Below, piece by piece: positions 26,856-39,452 of a stretch of 64,000 nucleotides of DNA. Under the pieces are notes generated by a model. The model saw only the letters and a program-made list of their open reading frames with translations, was not told the origin of the DNA and searched no databases. Origin of the DNA: Marvinbryantia formatexigens (GTDB lineage Bacteria; Bacillota; Clostridia; Oscillospirales; Ruminococcaceae); assembly GCA_021771035.1 (NCBI GenBank), contig JAETPU010000004.1, positions 1 to 64,000 on the forward strand, given 5' to 3'. Every line of letters starts with the position of its first letter. Position 1 is the stretch's first letter. The position numbers were made by a program, and so were the translations under genes.

Positions 26856-26877
26856 ATTCAAAACCTCCAAATTGCGT

Positions 26878-29700
<2,823 letters not shown>

Positions 29701-30023
29701 AACAGCCGGGACGTTTTGCGGTTTGGCTTTGCCAAACACCGGCCATGCCTTTGAACCGGTGAGCAAAACTCCTTAATAATCACGCTTTGCGTGATTATTA
29801 TACCATAATTGCAAGCCGCCCATCGGCTTGCTACCAGAACGGTAAAAGAAACGCATTTGCAAAAACGGCTAATGCGGTTTCATCCCTATTTGCGTTTATT
29901 AGACCATAATGTCTGAATCAGCCGGGACGTTTTGCGGTTTGGCTTTGCCAAACACCGGCCACGCCTTTGGGCCGGTGAGCAAAACTCCTTAATGTTCGCA
30001 GTGTCTGCGAACATTATACCATA
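29701..30023 (-). repeat. Hairpin-repeat array B (three units)
   Basis: Units at 29701-29808, 29848-29909 and 29910-30023 match units of array A at 14 kb. The pair 29848-30023 is a near copy of 13962-14138. Stems GTTTTGC/GCAAAAC (29713-29719 with 29763-29769, and 29929-29935 with 29979-29985) replace GTTTTGC/GCGAAAC and GTTTCGC/GCGAAAC of array A while keeping pairing. The first and last units end in ATTATACCAT, an extended -10 on the minus strand; the middle unit has the variant ATTAGACCAT. A 39-base linker (29809-29847) has its own CAAGCCG/CGGCTTG hairpin. The array lies between the tkt group and ligA. Confidence 0.85.
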
Positions 30024-30264
30024 TTCTCCCCAAAATCGGTACCGCTATTTTCCGGTTTATTCCACAAAACCTGCGATTCTCTATCCTCTTCTGCATCTCT
30101 GCAAAAAGTGAAAAGAGGTTTTCCAAAAAAACGGGCTCCTCCGTCCAGAACAGGCGCTGTCAAGCGAAATACCTTTACAGGGATTCCAGCTCCATCAACC
30201 CCGATTTCCTATCGCAGCAGCTTTCCCATCAGCATCTTTAAAAGCCTGTTCCAGCCTGTTTTCC
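30024..30264. other. Intergenic region after the tkt operon
   Basis: No gene, terminator or repeat is clear in these 240 bases. Confidence 0.3.
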
Positions 30265-30750
30265 TCAAAGAATACGAGAGCCGCAGTTCCGCTGTGTGCT
30301 GCCGACACAAGAACGCCACGGAAAACGGTTCACCCGGGAAAGCAGGCAATCAAGGGAGCCTACCGCTTTCATTTGCTTCCCGGCAATCCCTGGAACTTTC
30401 TCTGCAGCAAGCGGTAAGGCCCCAGGAGTTCCCTTCCCATCACGGAAAAGGAACCGGAGAATTTTCTTCACCGGCTCCCCGAATTGTGTTTTACCGTTTT
30501 GCACAAGGCCTCCTCTTTCTGCGGAACAGACAGGCGATTGGCGTGCGGGGGACTCCTGCGCAGCTTCCCGCAGTTTCCCAGCTCCAGACGCCGACAGCAC
30601 CTGCTGGGACGACTGAGGCGGCGCCTCATATCCCCGAGGGACGCTGCGGGGGAAAATCAGGAAATAATATCCCGCCAGCAAAAGCACAAGTGCCATACAC
30701 ACCGCCAAAATAGTCCAGAGAAAGAAGCGTTCCCTGCCCCCTGCCTTCAT
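30265..30750 (-). CDS. Hypothetical membrane-anchored protein coupled to transketolase
   Basis: I do not recognise this protein. Its ATG (30750) overlaps the transketolase stop in TGATG, so it would be translated by coupling. The N terminus is basic and is followed by one strong hydrophobic helix (FFLWTILAVCMALVLLLAGYYFLIF, about residues 10-34), then a Pro/Ser-rich stretch. Residues after about 70 are rich in Arg, Gly and Cys without a visible domain and may not be conserved. The membrane segment and the start overlap support a real gene; the length is less certain, and a frameshift or degraded tail is possible. Confidence 0.5.
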   Translation of the reverse strand: MKAGGRERFFLWTILAVCMALVLLLAGYYFLIFPRSVPRGYEAPPQSSQQVLSASGAGKLREAAQESPARQSPVCSAERGGLVQNGKTQFGEPVKKILRFLFRDGKGTPGALPLAAEKVPGIAGKQMKAVGSLDCLLSRVNRFPWRSCVGSTQRNCGSRIL

Positions 30751-31691
30751 CACAGATTATCCAAAACCGTCCGGACAATATGGCTAACTCCCAGGCCGAA
30801 CACCTCTAAAAGCTCCAGCGCAGGGCCGGAACAGCCAAAGGTATCCTGAACGCCCATTTTAATCACCTGAGTGGGGCATTCCTCACAAACTACGCTGCAC
30901 ACCGCGTCGCCCAAGCCGCCGATGACATTGTGCTCCTCAACCGTTATGAGCTTTCCTGTCTCCTTGGCGGCCTTCACAATAATTTCACGGTCAATGGGTT
31001 TAATGGTATGGATATTAATCACCCGTGCCGAGACATGATGCTGCTCTTTGAGTTCCTTTGCCGCAGCCAACGCGCGCTCCACCATCAGCCCAGTGGCAAT
31101 AATGGTAATATCATTTCCCTGGGCCAGGGTAACGCCCTTGCCAATCTCAAATTTGTAGGTGGCTTCGTCGTTGATGACGGGGACCGGCAAGCGTCCAAAG
31201 CGCAGATACACAGGGCCCTCATGTTCAGCGGCGGCACGAACGGCGGCCTTGGCCTCCACATCATCCGCGGGATTGAGAATTACCATCCCCGGAATACTGC
31301 GCATGAGAGCGATATCCTCACAGCACTGATGGGTGGCGCCATCCTCCCCTACTGAGATTCCCGCATGGGTGGCGCCGATTTTCACATTCAGGTGCGGATA
31401 GCCGATAGAGTTGCGGATCTGCTCAAAGGCTCTTCCCGCCGCAAACATCGCGAAAGAGCTGGCAAACGGAATTTTTCCGCAGGATGCAAGGCCGGCGGCA
31501 ATCCCCATCATATCCGCTTCGGCAATGCCGCAGTCAATGAACCGTTCCGGGAATTTCTTCTGAAAAATTTCCGTCTTGGTGGCTTTCGCCAGATCGGCAT
31601 CCAGTACCACAATATTTTCATTCTGCGCTCCCAGTTCAGCCAGGGCCTCCCCATAGCTTTGCCTGGTCGCCTTTTTTACTATTTCAGCCAT
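30750..31691 (-). CDS. Transketolase, C-terminal (pyrimidine-binding and TK-C) subunit
   Basis: This is the second half of a split transketolase, which moves two-carbon units between pentose phosphate sugars. The 313-residue protein has the pyrimidine-binding domain (DADLAKATKT, FIDCGIAEADMMGIAAGLASCGK, with the catalytic Glu in AEAD) and the transketolase C domain (ARVINIHTIKPID). The N-terminal half is encoded just upstream. The ATG at 31691 follows AAGGAAGG by nine bases; an ATG two codons earlier is too close. Split transketolases are common in Clostridia, archaea and related anaerobes. Confidence 0.93.
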   Translation of the reverse strand: MAEIVKKATRQSYGEALAELGAQNENIVVLDADLAKATKTEIFQKKFPERFIDCGIAEADMMGIAAGLASCGKIPFASSFAMFAAGRAFEQIRNSIGYPHLNVKIGATHAGISVGEDGATHQCCEDIALMRSIPGMVILNPADDVEAKAAVRAAAEHEGPVYLRFGRLPVPVINDEATYKFEIGKGVTLAQGNDITIIATGLMVERALAAAKELKEQHHVSARVINIHTIKPIDREIIVKAAKETGKLITVEEHNVIGGLGDAVCSVVCEECPTQVIKMGVQDTFGCSGPALELLEVFGLGVSHIVRTVLDNL

Positions 31692-31788
31692 TTTCATGAT
31701 CCTTCCTTTCTAAACGAGACGGGATATTCTGTGAGGCGCCGCGCCCAAAACTCCTCCGGTTCGCCTGAGGGCGCAAACGCCGGCATCA

Positions 31789-32640
31789 TCAGGCCTGAGG
31801 CCCTTCCAGGGCTTCCTGCACAGCCTTCAAATCATTCATTGCAATTTCATATTGTTCGGCGTTGGGAGCCGTCCCATGCCAGGCGCCGTTGTCCTCCATA
31901 AAGGAGACATCCTTGCCCTTGATGGTCTTTGCAATAATGGCACTAGGCATACCCTTTGTCTGGCGAGCCTGTGCAAAGGCCGCCTCAATCTGAGAAAAAT
32001 CATGGCCGTCAATGGAGATAACATGGAAACCGAAGGCGCGGAACTTCTGCGCAATATCTCCAGGGGAGCAGATGTCGTCCACCCGGCCGTCAATCTGCAG
32101 GCCGTTGTTGTCCACAATTACGCACAGGTTGTCCAGCTTATGATGGGCGGCAAACATACTGGCCTCCCAGACCTGTCCCTCCTGGATTTCACCGTCGCCC
32201 AAAACGGTATAAACCCGGTAATCCTCTTTGGAGAGCTTGGCGTTGAGCGCCATTCCGCAGGCAGCGGAAATCCCCTGACCCAGGGAACCCGTGGACATAT
32301 CCACGCCGGGGATATGCTTCATATCCGGATGCCCCTGCAGGAGCGCGCCCACATGGCGCAGATGCGAAAGCTCCTCCTGCGGGAAAAACCCCTTGAGGGC
32401 CAGCACCGAGTACAGGACCGGCGCACAGTGCCCTTTGGACAGCACAAAGCGATCCCGTCCCGCGGCCTTTGGATCCTCGGGCGAGACTTTCATCTCCTGA
32501 AAATACAAATACGTCAACAGATCCGCAATGGAAAGCGAACCGCCTGGATGGCCGGATTTTGCATGGTAAACGCCCTCAATGACGCCCATGCGGACCTGGC
32601 ACGCTTTTTGCCTGAGAGTATGTTCCATCTGTTCGTTCAT
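31789..32640 (-). CDS. Transketolase, N-terminal (TPP-binding) subunit
   Basis: The 283-residue N-terminal half of a split transketolase holds the thiamine diphosphate site: KSGHPGGSLS near residue 30, SKGHCAP, and the TPP motif GDGEIQEGQVWEA ending in VDNN. GGAGG lies nine bases before the ATG at 32640. The two halves are separated by 97 bases. Upstream, 90 bases away, is a Cof-type phosphatase, which may read into this operon. Confidence 0.94.
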   Translation of the reverse strand: MNEQMEHTLRQKACQVRMGVIEGVYHAKSGHPGGSLSIADLLTYLYFQEMKVSPEDPKAAGRDRFVLSKGHCAPVLYSVLALKGFFPQEELSHLRHVGALLQGHPDMKHIPGVDMSTGSLGQGISAACGMALNAKLSKEDYRVYTVLGDGEIQEGQVWEASMFAAHHKLDNLCVIVDNNGLQIDGRVDDICSPGDIAQKFRAFGFHVISIDGHDFSQIEAAFAQARQTKGMPSAIIAKTIKGKDVSFMEDNGAWHGTAPNAEQYEIAMNDLKAVQEALEGPQA

Positions 32641-32730
32641 GCCGTGATACCTCCAACAAAGATAAGTTTGGATTGGCCGTTGGGACAGTGTGCCCGAAAA
32701 CAATGTGACGGCCCCTGCAATATTTAATTT

Positions 32731-33579
32731 CTATTTCTTTAAATTGGCCAGCCCATCCCGGGTGCCAAAGACACGCTCCTCCAGCAGCTCTATCATCTGG
32801 GCCACCGCATCCTCCTCACAGTCCCGCAAAACCAAGTCTGCGGCCTGTTTTACCTGCTCAGGCGCGTTGCCCACCGCTGCGCCCAGGCCCGCGGCACTGA
32901 GCATCTGAATATCATTGTAGTAGTCTCCGATTGCAATGATGCGTTCTAGCGGAATGCCCACCAGTTCGCTTAACTGCCTGAGTGCATTGCCTTTGGAAAT
33001 CCCCTTGGGAATCATCTCAAAATAGGTTTCGCTGGTGGAGACATAGTCCACACCCTGGGGATACCGCTCCCTGAGAAAGCGCTCCAGCTGGGGCTTTTCC
33101 CCATGCTCGGAAATAAAAAGCATTTTATAGGGATTGACCGCAATATCCTCCAGCGTGCAGGGCTGATACTCCAGCTTTTCCACCGCACGCAGCACGTTGG
33201 TGGTGTCATTGTGGGAAAAGAGCATTGCGCCGTTTTTGGTCCAGGCCACAATTCCAACCTGGGGGAAGTGTTCCATTACTGCCGCCGTAGCCTTTCGAAA
33301 GCAGTCCTCCAGCACAGTTTCACGGTAATACTGCCCTGTCTGATAGCTGTAGATGCAGCCGCCATTGATATGGATGGTAGGCAGCGTCACCTCAAGCTGG
33401 CGGGCATATACCAGAGCTGATTCCACAGAGCGGCCGGTGGCCAGGGTGAAATTGCCGCCCCTGCGCATAAACTGCCGGATAGCCTGTTCATTTTTTACGC
33501 TCAAGCCCTGCCTTGCCCTGAGAAGTGTGGCGTCGATATCGGTGATCAATAAAAAATCTGAACGCTGACAGTCAGCCAT
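32731..33579 (-). CDS. Cof-type HAD-IIB phosphatase
   Basis: The 282-residue protein is a HAD phosphatase with a large C2B cap. The first motif, ITDIDATLL, keeps both aspartates but reads DIDAT in place of the usual DxDGT, so the glycine is replaced. Other motifs are ATGR (motif II), the Lys in PKGISKGNAL (motif III) and GDYYNDIQML (motif IV). Members hydrolyse sugar phosphates, FMN or PLP-like molecules; substrate unknown. The ATG at 33579 lies one base after the stop of the pseudouridine synthase gene, so the two are coupled. Confidence 0.88.
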   Translation of the reverse strand: MADCQRSDFLLITDIDATLLRARQGLSVKNEQAIRQFMRRGGNFTLATGRSVESALVYARQLEVTLPTIHINGGCIYSYQTGQYYRETVLEDCFRKATAAVMEHFPQVGIVAWTKNGAMLFSHNDTTNVLRAVEKLEYQPCTLEDIAVNPYKMLFISEHGEKPQLERFLRERYPQGVDYVSTSETYFEMIPKGISKGNALRQLSELVGIPLERIIAIGDYYNDIQMLSAAGLGAAVGNAPEQVKQAADLVLRDCEEDAVAQMIELLEERVFGTRDGLANLKK

Positions 33580-33580
33580 A

Positions 33581-34510
33581 TTAAGCAATCGTTCCTTTCA
33601 AAGAAGTGAGAAATTTGGTGAAATATGCGGGCAGTTCACTGGTAAATTCCAGATATTCCCCGCTGCGGGGATGCACAAATCCCAGGGTTTTCGCATGAAG
33701 GCACTGCCCCTTTAGGGATGTGATAACCTTCTTGGGCCCATACAGCGGATCCCCAGCCACAGGATGGCCGATGTGGGCCATATGTACCCGGATTTGATGG
33801 GTGCGACCGGTGTACAGACGGCAGCAAACATGGGTAAACCCTGCATAACGCGCGATAACTTGATACTCCGTTCTTGCAGGACGGGAATTTTGCAGTACAA
33901 CGGCCATTTTTTTGCGATCCTTTGGGCTGCGTCCAATCGGGTATTCCAAAACGCCCTGCTCCTGGCCCAAATTGCCGTATACTACGGCTTCATATTCCCG
34001 TTTGAAGGTGTGCTCCTGAATCTGTTTAGCCAGCCCCAGATGGGCAAAATCATTCTTTGCCACCATCAAGAGGCCGCTGGTGTCCTTATCGATACGGTGC
34101 ACGATTCCGGGACGGATAACCCCGTTAATCCCGGACAGGGACGCCCCGCAGTGGAAGAGCAGCGCGTGTACCAGCGTGCCGGTGTCATGGCCGGGGGCCG
34201 GATGCACCACCATCCCCTTGGGCTTGTTCACTACCAGAAGATCGTCATCCTCAAAGAGGATATCCAGCATCATTTCCTCAGGCTCGAGCGATAGTGGCTT
34301 GGGTTCACCCACACAGACCAAAAGGGCATCACCCTGGCGCAGACGGCTGTTTTTTTGAACCGGAGCACCGTTGAGCAGAACCTGCCCCTCCTGGATCAGC
34401 CGCTGTACCGCGCTTCGGGTACTTCCCTGCATCTGTCCGGACAGCCAGCTGTCTACCCGCTGCCCCTCACCGCCGGCATCTACGATAAACTGTTGCTCCG
34501 GCACGCTCAT
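33581..34510 (-). CDS. RluD-family 23S rRNA pseudouridine synthase
   Basis: This 309-residue enzyme isomerises uridine to pseudouridine in RNA. It has an N-terminal S4 domain (RVDSWLSGQM ... RSAVQRLIQEGQVLLNGAPV) and the RluA/RluD catalytic domain with HRIDKDTSG, where Asp141 is the catalytic residue. Motifs NKPKGMVVHP and GRTHQIRVHMAHIGHPVAGD complete the family pattern. It overlaps lspA by four bases. The order ileS-lspA-rlu is widely conserved in Firmicutes. The rRNA site modified cannot be read from sequence. Confidence 0.94.
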   Translation of the reverse strand: MSVPEQQFIVDAGGEGQRVDSWLSGQMQGSTRSAVQRLIQEGQVLLNGAPVQKNSRLRQGDALLVCVGEPKPLSLEPEEMMLDILFEDDDLLVVNKPKGMVVHPAPGHDTGTLVHALLFHCGASLSGINGVIRPGIVHRIDKDTSGLLMVAKNDFAHLGLAKQIQEHTFKREYEAVVYGNLGQEQGVLEYPIGRSPKDRKKMAVVLQNSRPARTEYQVIARYAGFTHVCCRLYTGRTHQIRVHMAHIGHPVAGDPLYGPKKVITSLKGQCLHAKTLGFVHPRSGEYLEFTSELPAYFTKFLTSLKGTIA

Positions 34511-35016
34511 TCCTCCGTTTTAGATGGTGTATTCTCACTGTGCCCAAGCTTACGGTGCTCCCGGGACATCCGGATTTCATCCAGCACAATATAGAGCATA
34601 AAAAGAATGGTTCCCACGACCACACAGCAGTCCGCAAAATTAAAAATGGGGAAATCAAAGGGAAGAAACTGGATATAGTCAATGACAAATCCCCGAAAAA
34701 CCCGATCGATCAAATTGCCCAGCCCGCCGGCCAAAATTAAGGTGAGGGATGCCAAAAACAGCCGGTTCCCCTTTGTTTTTTTCAGCATCAGATAGGCCAC
34801 CACCACTAAAAAGATGGAGGTCATAATGATAAGAAAAAGCTGTTTATTCTGCAAAATGCTGAAGGCGGCCCCATAGTTCTCCACATAGGTCAGTGAGAAC
34901 ACATTCGGAATCAGCGGCATGGTTCCCACCGGCAGCAGGACTTGATAGGCCCAGAACTTAATCCATTGGTCCGCTGCTACCAGCACAGCGGCAATGAGAA
35001 ATGCAAGAATCTGCAT
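34507..35016 (-). CDS. lspA: Lipoprotein signal peptidase (signal peptidase II)
   Basis: LspA cleaves signal peptides of lipoproteins after lipid attachment. The 169-residue protein has four membrane helices and the two catalytic aspartates in GNLIDRV and FNFADCCVVVG. The motif YVENYGAAFSIL is also conserved. The ATG at 35016 has GGAGG four bases upstream; longer starts at 35031 and 35070 look worse. The acidic C-terminal tail (REHRKLGHSENTPSKTEE) is a little long. Its client in this window is the solute-binding lipoprotein at 20.5-22.1 kb. Confidence 0.95.
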   Translation of the reverse strand: MQILAFLIAAVLVAADQWIKFWAYQVLLPVGTMPLIPNVFSLTYVENYGAAFSILQNKQLFLIIMTSIFLVVVAYLMLKKTKGNRLFLASLTLILAGGLGNLIDRVFRGFVIDYIQFLPFDFPIFNFADCCVVVGTILFMLYIVLDEIRMSREHRKLGHSENTPSKTEE

Positions 35017-35079
35017 AAAGCCTCCAATCATCAGAAATTGCGGTGTGGCTGAGTAACAGACACACCGCAACGACTCTGA

Positions 35080-37863
35080 TTAACCTAAAATATCTGCGCA
35101 GCGTTTGCACAGGGTGGGATGCTTTTCATTGGAGCCAACCGTCTCACTGTAAATCCAGCAGCGCTCACACTTCTCGCCATCAGCTTTCTTTACCGTGATG
35201 CTCAGCCCCTCCACGTCGCCGTGGAACGCGCCTTCCCCATCCTTCTCGAGCACTACGCCGGAGACGATAAACGCCGTGTTCAAATCCGCTTTCACACTCT
35301 GTAAAAACTCCAGAAGCTCCCCGGCACAGGAAAGCACCACCTGCGCCTCCAGGGATTTTCCAATTACCTTGGCGCCGCGTGCCTCCTCCAGAGCCTTGTT
35401 GACATCATCCCGCACCGCATGGATGCGATCCCATTTGGCAACAAAGGATTCATCGGCCCCAACGCCGGAAAGCTGCGGCATCTCGTTTAAGAATACGCTC
35501 TCGCCGTCCAGCTGAGAGGACATGGGCATATTCTGCCAGATTTCCTCGGCGGTGAACACCAGAATCGGCGCCACCAGGCGGGTCAGGGCGCTGAGAATAT
35601 CATACATCGCTGTCTGGGCGCTGCGGCGGAGAACCCCGTCGGGAGCCTCGCAGTACAGGCGATCTTTGATAACATCCAGATAGAAATTGGACATATCCAG
35701 CACACAGAAATTGTGGATGGCATGGAACGCCACATGGTAATCCAGAGCGTCATAGCCTTCGCGCACCTTCCGGTTGAGCGCATCCAACCGGGTATAGGCC
35801 CAGCGATCCAGTTCCTGAAGCTCGTCAGGGGAAACCCGGTCAGTATCCGGATTGAAGCCGTCCAGGTTGCCCAGGATATACCGGGCAGTATTGCGGATTT
35901 TCCGATAAGCCTCGGAGAGCTGCTTGAGGATATCCTTGGAGATGCGGATATCCGCGTGATAATCGGAGGACGCCACCCACAGGCGCAGGATATCCGCGCC
36001 GTACTGGCTGATAATCTCCTCCGGGAGAATGACATTGCCAAGGGATTTGGACTGCTTCTTTCCCTCGCCGTCCACAACCCAGCCATGGGTACACACCGCC
36101 TTATAGGGTGCGCCCTGTCCGCAGGCAACGGAGGTGAGAAGGCTGGACTGGAACCAGCCCCGGTACTGATCCGCACCCTCCAGGTACAGATCCGCCGGCC
36201 AGGCAAGCTCCCCGCGCTGCTGCAGAACCGCCGCGTGGGTGGTGCCGGAATCAAACCACACATCCAGAATATCCTGTTCCTTCTCAAAGCCGCGGCAGCC
36301 GCACTCGCAGGCAAAATCCGCCGGCAGAAACTCGCTGGGATCCTTCTGGTACCAGGCGCCGCTGCCCTCTTTTCGGAACAGCTCGGAAATGGCCTTGATG
36401 GTGGTGTCGTTGATGATGGCCTTGCCGCAGTCCTTGCAGTACAGAATCGGGATAGGAACGCCCCAGCGGCGCTGGCGGGAAATACACCAGTCGCTGCGAT
36501 CCTGTACCATACCCTTAATGCGATCCCCACCCCAAGCAGGGATCCACTCCACATCCTCGATGGCTTTGATGGCCTCATCCTTAATGGCGTCCACAGAACA
36601 GAACCACTGCTCGGTGGCACGGAACATCACAGGCTCTTTACATCTCCAGCAGTGAGGATACTGGTGGACGATTTTTTCCACCGCAAACAGGCTGCCGTCC
36701 GCCTCCAAGCGCTTGAGAATGGCCTTGCTGGCGGTATCGGTATCCATACCCACAAAGGGCCCGGCCTCCTCGGTCATTTTGCCCTGCGCGTCGATAGGGA
36801 CAATCACCGGCAGCTGCGGATAGTTGGCGCACACCTGGAAGTCCTCAACACCGTGCGCCGGCGCTGTGTGTACACATCCGGTACCACTCTCCAAGGTGAC
36901 ATGATCCCCGATAATCACCAGGGAGTCCCTGTCCAAAAACGGATGCTGGGCAACCATGCCCTCCATCTCGCTGCCCTTAAAGGAGCCCATGGTCTCATAG
37001 TCCTCAATACCGGCGGCTTTCATGGCGGACGCCACGAGTTCGGCGGCCATGATGTAAGACTCACCGTTCACCTGAACGACGGTGTATTCGAAATCCGGCC
37101 CCAGGCAGATGGCCTCATTGCCGGGCAGGGACCAGGTGGTGGTGGTCCAGATTACAAAATACAGCTGATCCCGGTTGATGCCAAGGGCATCGAACAGCCC
37201 CTTATCTTCTTTCACCTTGAATTTGACATAGATAGAATGGCAGGGGTCCTCCGCATATTCAATCTCAGCCTCCGCCAAAGCGGTGCCGCACTCGCTGCAC
37301 CAGTAAACCGGCTTGAGCCCGCGGTAAATGAGCCCTTTTTTGGCCATTTCGCCGAAGACCTCAATCTGCTTGGCCTCAAACTCGGGCTGCAGCGTGATGT
37401 AGGGATGCTCAAAATCCCCGGTGACACCCAGGCGCTTAAATTGCTCGCGCTGGCTGTCCACATACTGCATGGCAAATTCCCGGCAGATTTTTCTGAGTTC
37501 GGTGGGGGTTACGCCATTTTTATCCACGCCGATTTTCTTGAGCGCCTTGAGCTCTGTAGGCAGCCCATGCGTATCCCAGCCAGGCACATAGGGAGCCTGG
37601 AATCCTGTCATATTCTTATATTTCACCACAATATCCTTCAGGACCTTGTTGAGTGCGGTGCCAAGATGAATATCGCCGTTCGCATAGGGAGGGCCGTCAT
37701 GCAGCACATACTTGGGCTTGCCGGCGTTTTTCTCCATCATTTTGCAGTACAGCTTCTGGGCATTCCAGTTTTCCAGTGTCTGGGGCTCCCGCTTGGGCAG
37801 AGAGGCTCGCATTGGAAACTCTGTCTGCGGCAGGTTCAGTGTCTTGTTATAATCCTGAGGCAT
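35080..37863 (-). CDS. ileS: Isoleucyl-tRNA synthetase
   Basis: IleRS charges tRNA(Ile). The 927-residue class I synthetase has the HIGH-type motif [17 protein letters not shown] (residues 56-72), a CP1 editing domain ([30 protein letters not shown]), the KMSKS-type loop [12 protein letters not shown] (near 600), an anticodon-binding domain and a C-terminal zinc finger (CERCW ... CKRC). The zinc finger marks it as the common bacterial form rather than the mupirocin-resistant type. It is flanked by divIVA and lspA in the order usual for Firmicutes. The very long frame on the opposite strand is a shadow of this gene. Confidence 0.98.
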   Translation of the reverse strand: MPQDYNKTLNLPQTEFPMRASLPKREPQTLENWNAQKLYCKMMEKNAGKPKYVLHDGPPYANGDIHLGTALNKVLKDIVVKYKNMTGFQAPYVPGWDTHGLPTELKALKKIGVDKNGVTPTELRKICREFAMQYVDSQREQFKRLGVTGDFEHPYITLQPEFEAKQIEVFGEMAKKGLIYRGLKPVYWCSECGTALAEAEIEYAEDPCHSIYVKFKVKEDKGLFDALGINRDQLYFVIWTTTTWSLPGNEAICLGPDFEYTVVQVNGESYIMAAELVASAMKAAGIEDYETMGSFKGSEMEGMVAQHPFLDRDSLVIIGDHVTLESGTGCVHTAPAHGVEDFQVCANYPQLPVIVPIDAQGKMTEEAGPFVGMDTDTASKAILKRLEADGSLFAVEKIVHQYPHCWRCKEPVMFRATEQWFCSVDAIKDEAIKAIEDVEWIPAWGGDRIKGMVQDRSDWCISRQRRWGVPIPILYCKDCGKAIINDTTIKAISELFRKEGSGAWYQKDPSEFLPADFACECGCRGFEKEQDILDVWFDSGTTHAAVLQQRGELAWPADLYLEGADQYRGWFQSSLLTSVACGQGAPYKAVCTHGWVVDGEGKKQSKSLGNVILPEEIISQYGADILRLWVASSDYHADIRISKDILKQLSEAYRKIRNTARYILGNLDGFNPDTDRVSPDELQELDRWAYTRLDALNRKVREGYDALDYHVAFHAIHNFCVLDMSNFYLDVIKDRLYCEAPDGVLRRSAQTAMYDILSALTRLVAPILVFTAEEIWQNMPMSSQLDGESVFLNEMPQLSGVGADESFVAKWDRIHAVRDDVNKALEEARGAKVIGKSLEAQVVLSCAGELLEFLQSVKADLNTAFIVSGVVLEKDGEGAFHGDVEGLSITVKKADGEKCERCWIYSETVGSNEKHPTLCKRCADILG

Positions 37864-37892
37864 TCTTTCTTTTCTCTCCCTCGTCCTGTTGT

Positions 37893-38594
37893 TTATTTCT
37901 TGCGCCTGGTTGTCGCTTCATCCCTGGAGATGTCATATTCCGCGCCAAATTTCAGCGGGCCGAATTTAGACTCAGTGCGCCTGGTGTGGCGGTGCTCCGG
38001 CGCCGGTTCCTCTGCGGGAGCCTCGCCTGTCTCCTCCTGCAAAACCTCCTGGGACTCTTCAGCGGCTGTCTCCTGAGGCTGGGTTTCTTCCTCCTGAGGC
38101 TCCTGGGGAACCGGCGGCTCCTCTTCCTCCTCATATTCCGGAAGCGTACTGATTAAATTGAGATGCTGCTTATAAATGGAGAGCAGGTTGCTCTTGAAGA
38201 GCGCCACTTCCTTCTGCAGCTTGGTAAGCGTATATTTTTCAGAATCAATCTTGCGTTTGGAGGAATCCACAATGCTCTTGGCTGTGTAGTTGGCCTCCTG
38301 CAAAATCTCCTCCGCCTTGGCCCTGGCATCCTTTACCACACTGTCGCCCAGCTTCTGAGCGCCAATCAGAGCGGCGCGCAGGCTGTCCTCTTCGTCGCGG
38401 TATTCTTCCAGTTTGGCGTTCAGAGAATCGACCTTGTTTTCCAGTTCAGCGTTTCTGGTAGTCAGAGCGCGCATCTGCGCGGCAACCTCCTCCAGAAAAT
38501 CATCCACCTCATCGGCTTTATATCCAAAGGCGGCCTTATCGAACTTTTGATTGAGAATATCCAATTTCTTGTTTGCATTTGTATTTGCAGCCAT
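37893..38594 (-). CDS. divIVA: DivIVA-family cell division/polarity protein
   Basis: DivIVA marks negatively curved membrane at poles and septa. The 233-residue protein has the N-terminal lipid-binding block ([29 protein letters not shown], split here from its long coiled coil), heptad-rich sequence to about residue 130, and an acidic, Glu/Pro-rich tail ([19 protein letters not shown]) with basic end. The tail is longer than in Bacillus. The ATG at 38594 is chosen since AAAGGA abuts the one at 38609. It sits between ylmH and ileS, the standard order. Confidence 0.93.
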   Translation of the reverse strand: MAANTNANKKLDILNQKFDKAAFGYKADEVDDFLEEVAAQMRALTTRNAELENKVDSLNAKLEEYRDEEDSLRAALIGAQKLGDSVVKDARAKAEEILQEANYTAKSIVDSSKRKIDSEKYTLTKLQKEVALFKSNLLSIYKQHLNLISTLPEYEEEEEPPVPQEPQEEETQPQETAAEESQEVLQEETGEAPAEEPAPEHRHTRRTESKFGPLKFGAEYDISRDEATTRRKK

Positions 38595-38714
38595 TTTTTC
38601 ACCAGCCATTCCTTTATTTTCAAATTCACAACAGAGCCCGCTTTACAACCGCACAGCATGGTTTTCCCCTGCAGGGCCTTCCAAACGGGTATATTGATAC
38701 CTTACGGGCAGTCT

Positions 38715-39452
38715 TTACAAGTATTTTTGGAACAGAACCTTCAAGCGTCCCTTTTTGGTTTCCCCCATCTCCCGGGCAAAGAGAAATTTTCCATAGCCGC
38801 GGATAGACAGCACGCTTCCCTGCGCCACGGAATAGTCCCCCCGCTGCACCGGCACAGCATTGCAGCGCACCAGGGACTGCCGCACCAGCTGTGCCGATTT
38901 TTCCCGGCTCAGCCCGGTACAGGCTCCTACCAGGCAGTCCAGACGCAGAGAGGATACGGTACATACCCGATCCTCAAAATGATCCTTGACGGGAAGGGGC
39001 TCCTCAAAACCATCCATCACCTTTACCCCCACTCTACCCACCTTGTGCAGTTCCGAGAGTATCAAAGCCGCCACATGGGGAAAGGTGAACACAACGGCCC
39101 TGCCGGGTTCTATGAGAATATCGCCGACACTCTCCCGGGTAACCCCCAAAGAGAGCACAGCGCCCAGAATATCCCGGTGGGAAAGCTCATCCTCTTGGCG
39201 GAAGCGGACAGTCATCCCCTGCACTTCCTTCCGGGAGCGCCGTTTGGGGGGATACACCGTCAGCAACACGCGGTCCGCCTGCGGATATCCCCCGTCAAAC
39301 AGGAAATCCTCCACACGATGACCGCGTAAATATTCCCGCGCCGCCTCGCGCCGGTATTCGTCTAAAAAGCCGATGGTCCTGGGCGAAGCGCTTTGATCCT
39401 GAACAATTCCTTTGAGCTGAGCCAAAAACTGAGCGTCCTGTGTCAACTGCAT
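38715..39452 (-). CDS. ylmH: YlmH-family S4-domain RNA-binding protein
   Basis: The 245-residue protein has the YlmH layout: an N-terminal alpha/beta region (FLDEYRREAAREYLRG, SHRDILGAVLSLGVTRESVGDI) and a C-terminal S4 RNA-binding domain (SLRLDCLVGACTGLSREKSAQLV ... VRCNAVPVQ). YlmH binds ribosomal RNA and has been linked to rescue of stalled ribosomes and to cell division gene clusters. It shares one base with the sepF stop, so it is translationally coupled to sepF. Assignment is firm. Confidence 0.93.
   Translation of the reverse strand: MQLTQDAQFLAQLKGIVQDQSASPRTIGFLDEYRREAAREYLRGHRVEDFLFDGGYPQADRVLLTVYPPKRRSRKEVQGMTVRFRQEDELSHRDILGAVLSLGVTRESVGDILIEPGRAVVFTFPHVAALILSELHKVGRVGVKVMDGFEEPLPVKDHFEDRVCTVSSLRLDCLVGACTGLSREKSAQLVRQSLVRCNAVPVQRGDYSVAQGSVLSIRGYGKFLFAREMGETKKGRLKVLFQKYL

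Noticed and set aside
35713-38076. Long plus-strand open frame of 787 codons
   Set aside because: It is antisense to ileS and divIVA, which have complete motifs and correct lengths; the encoded sequence has no domain.
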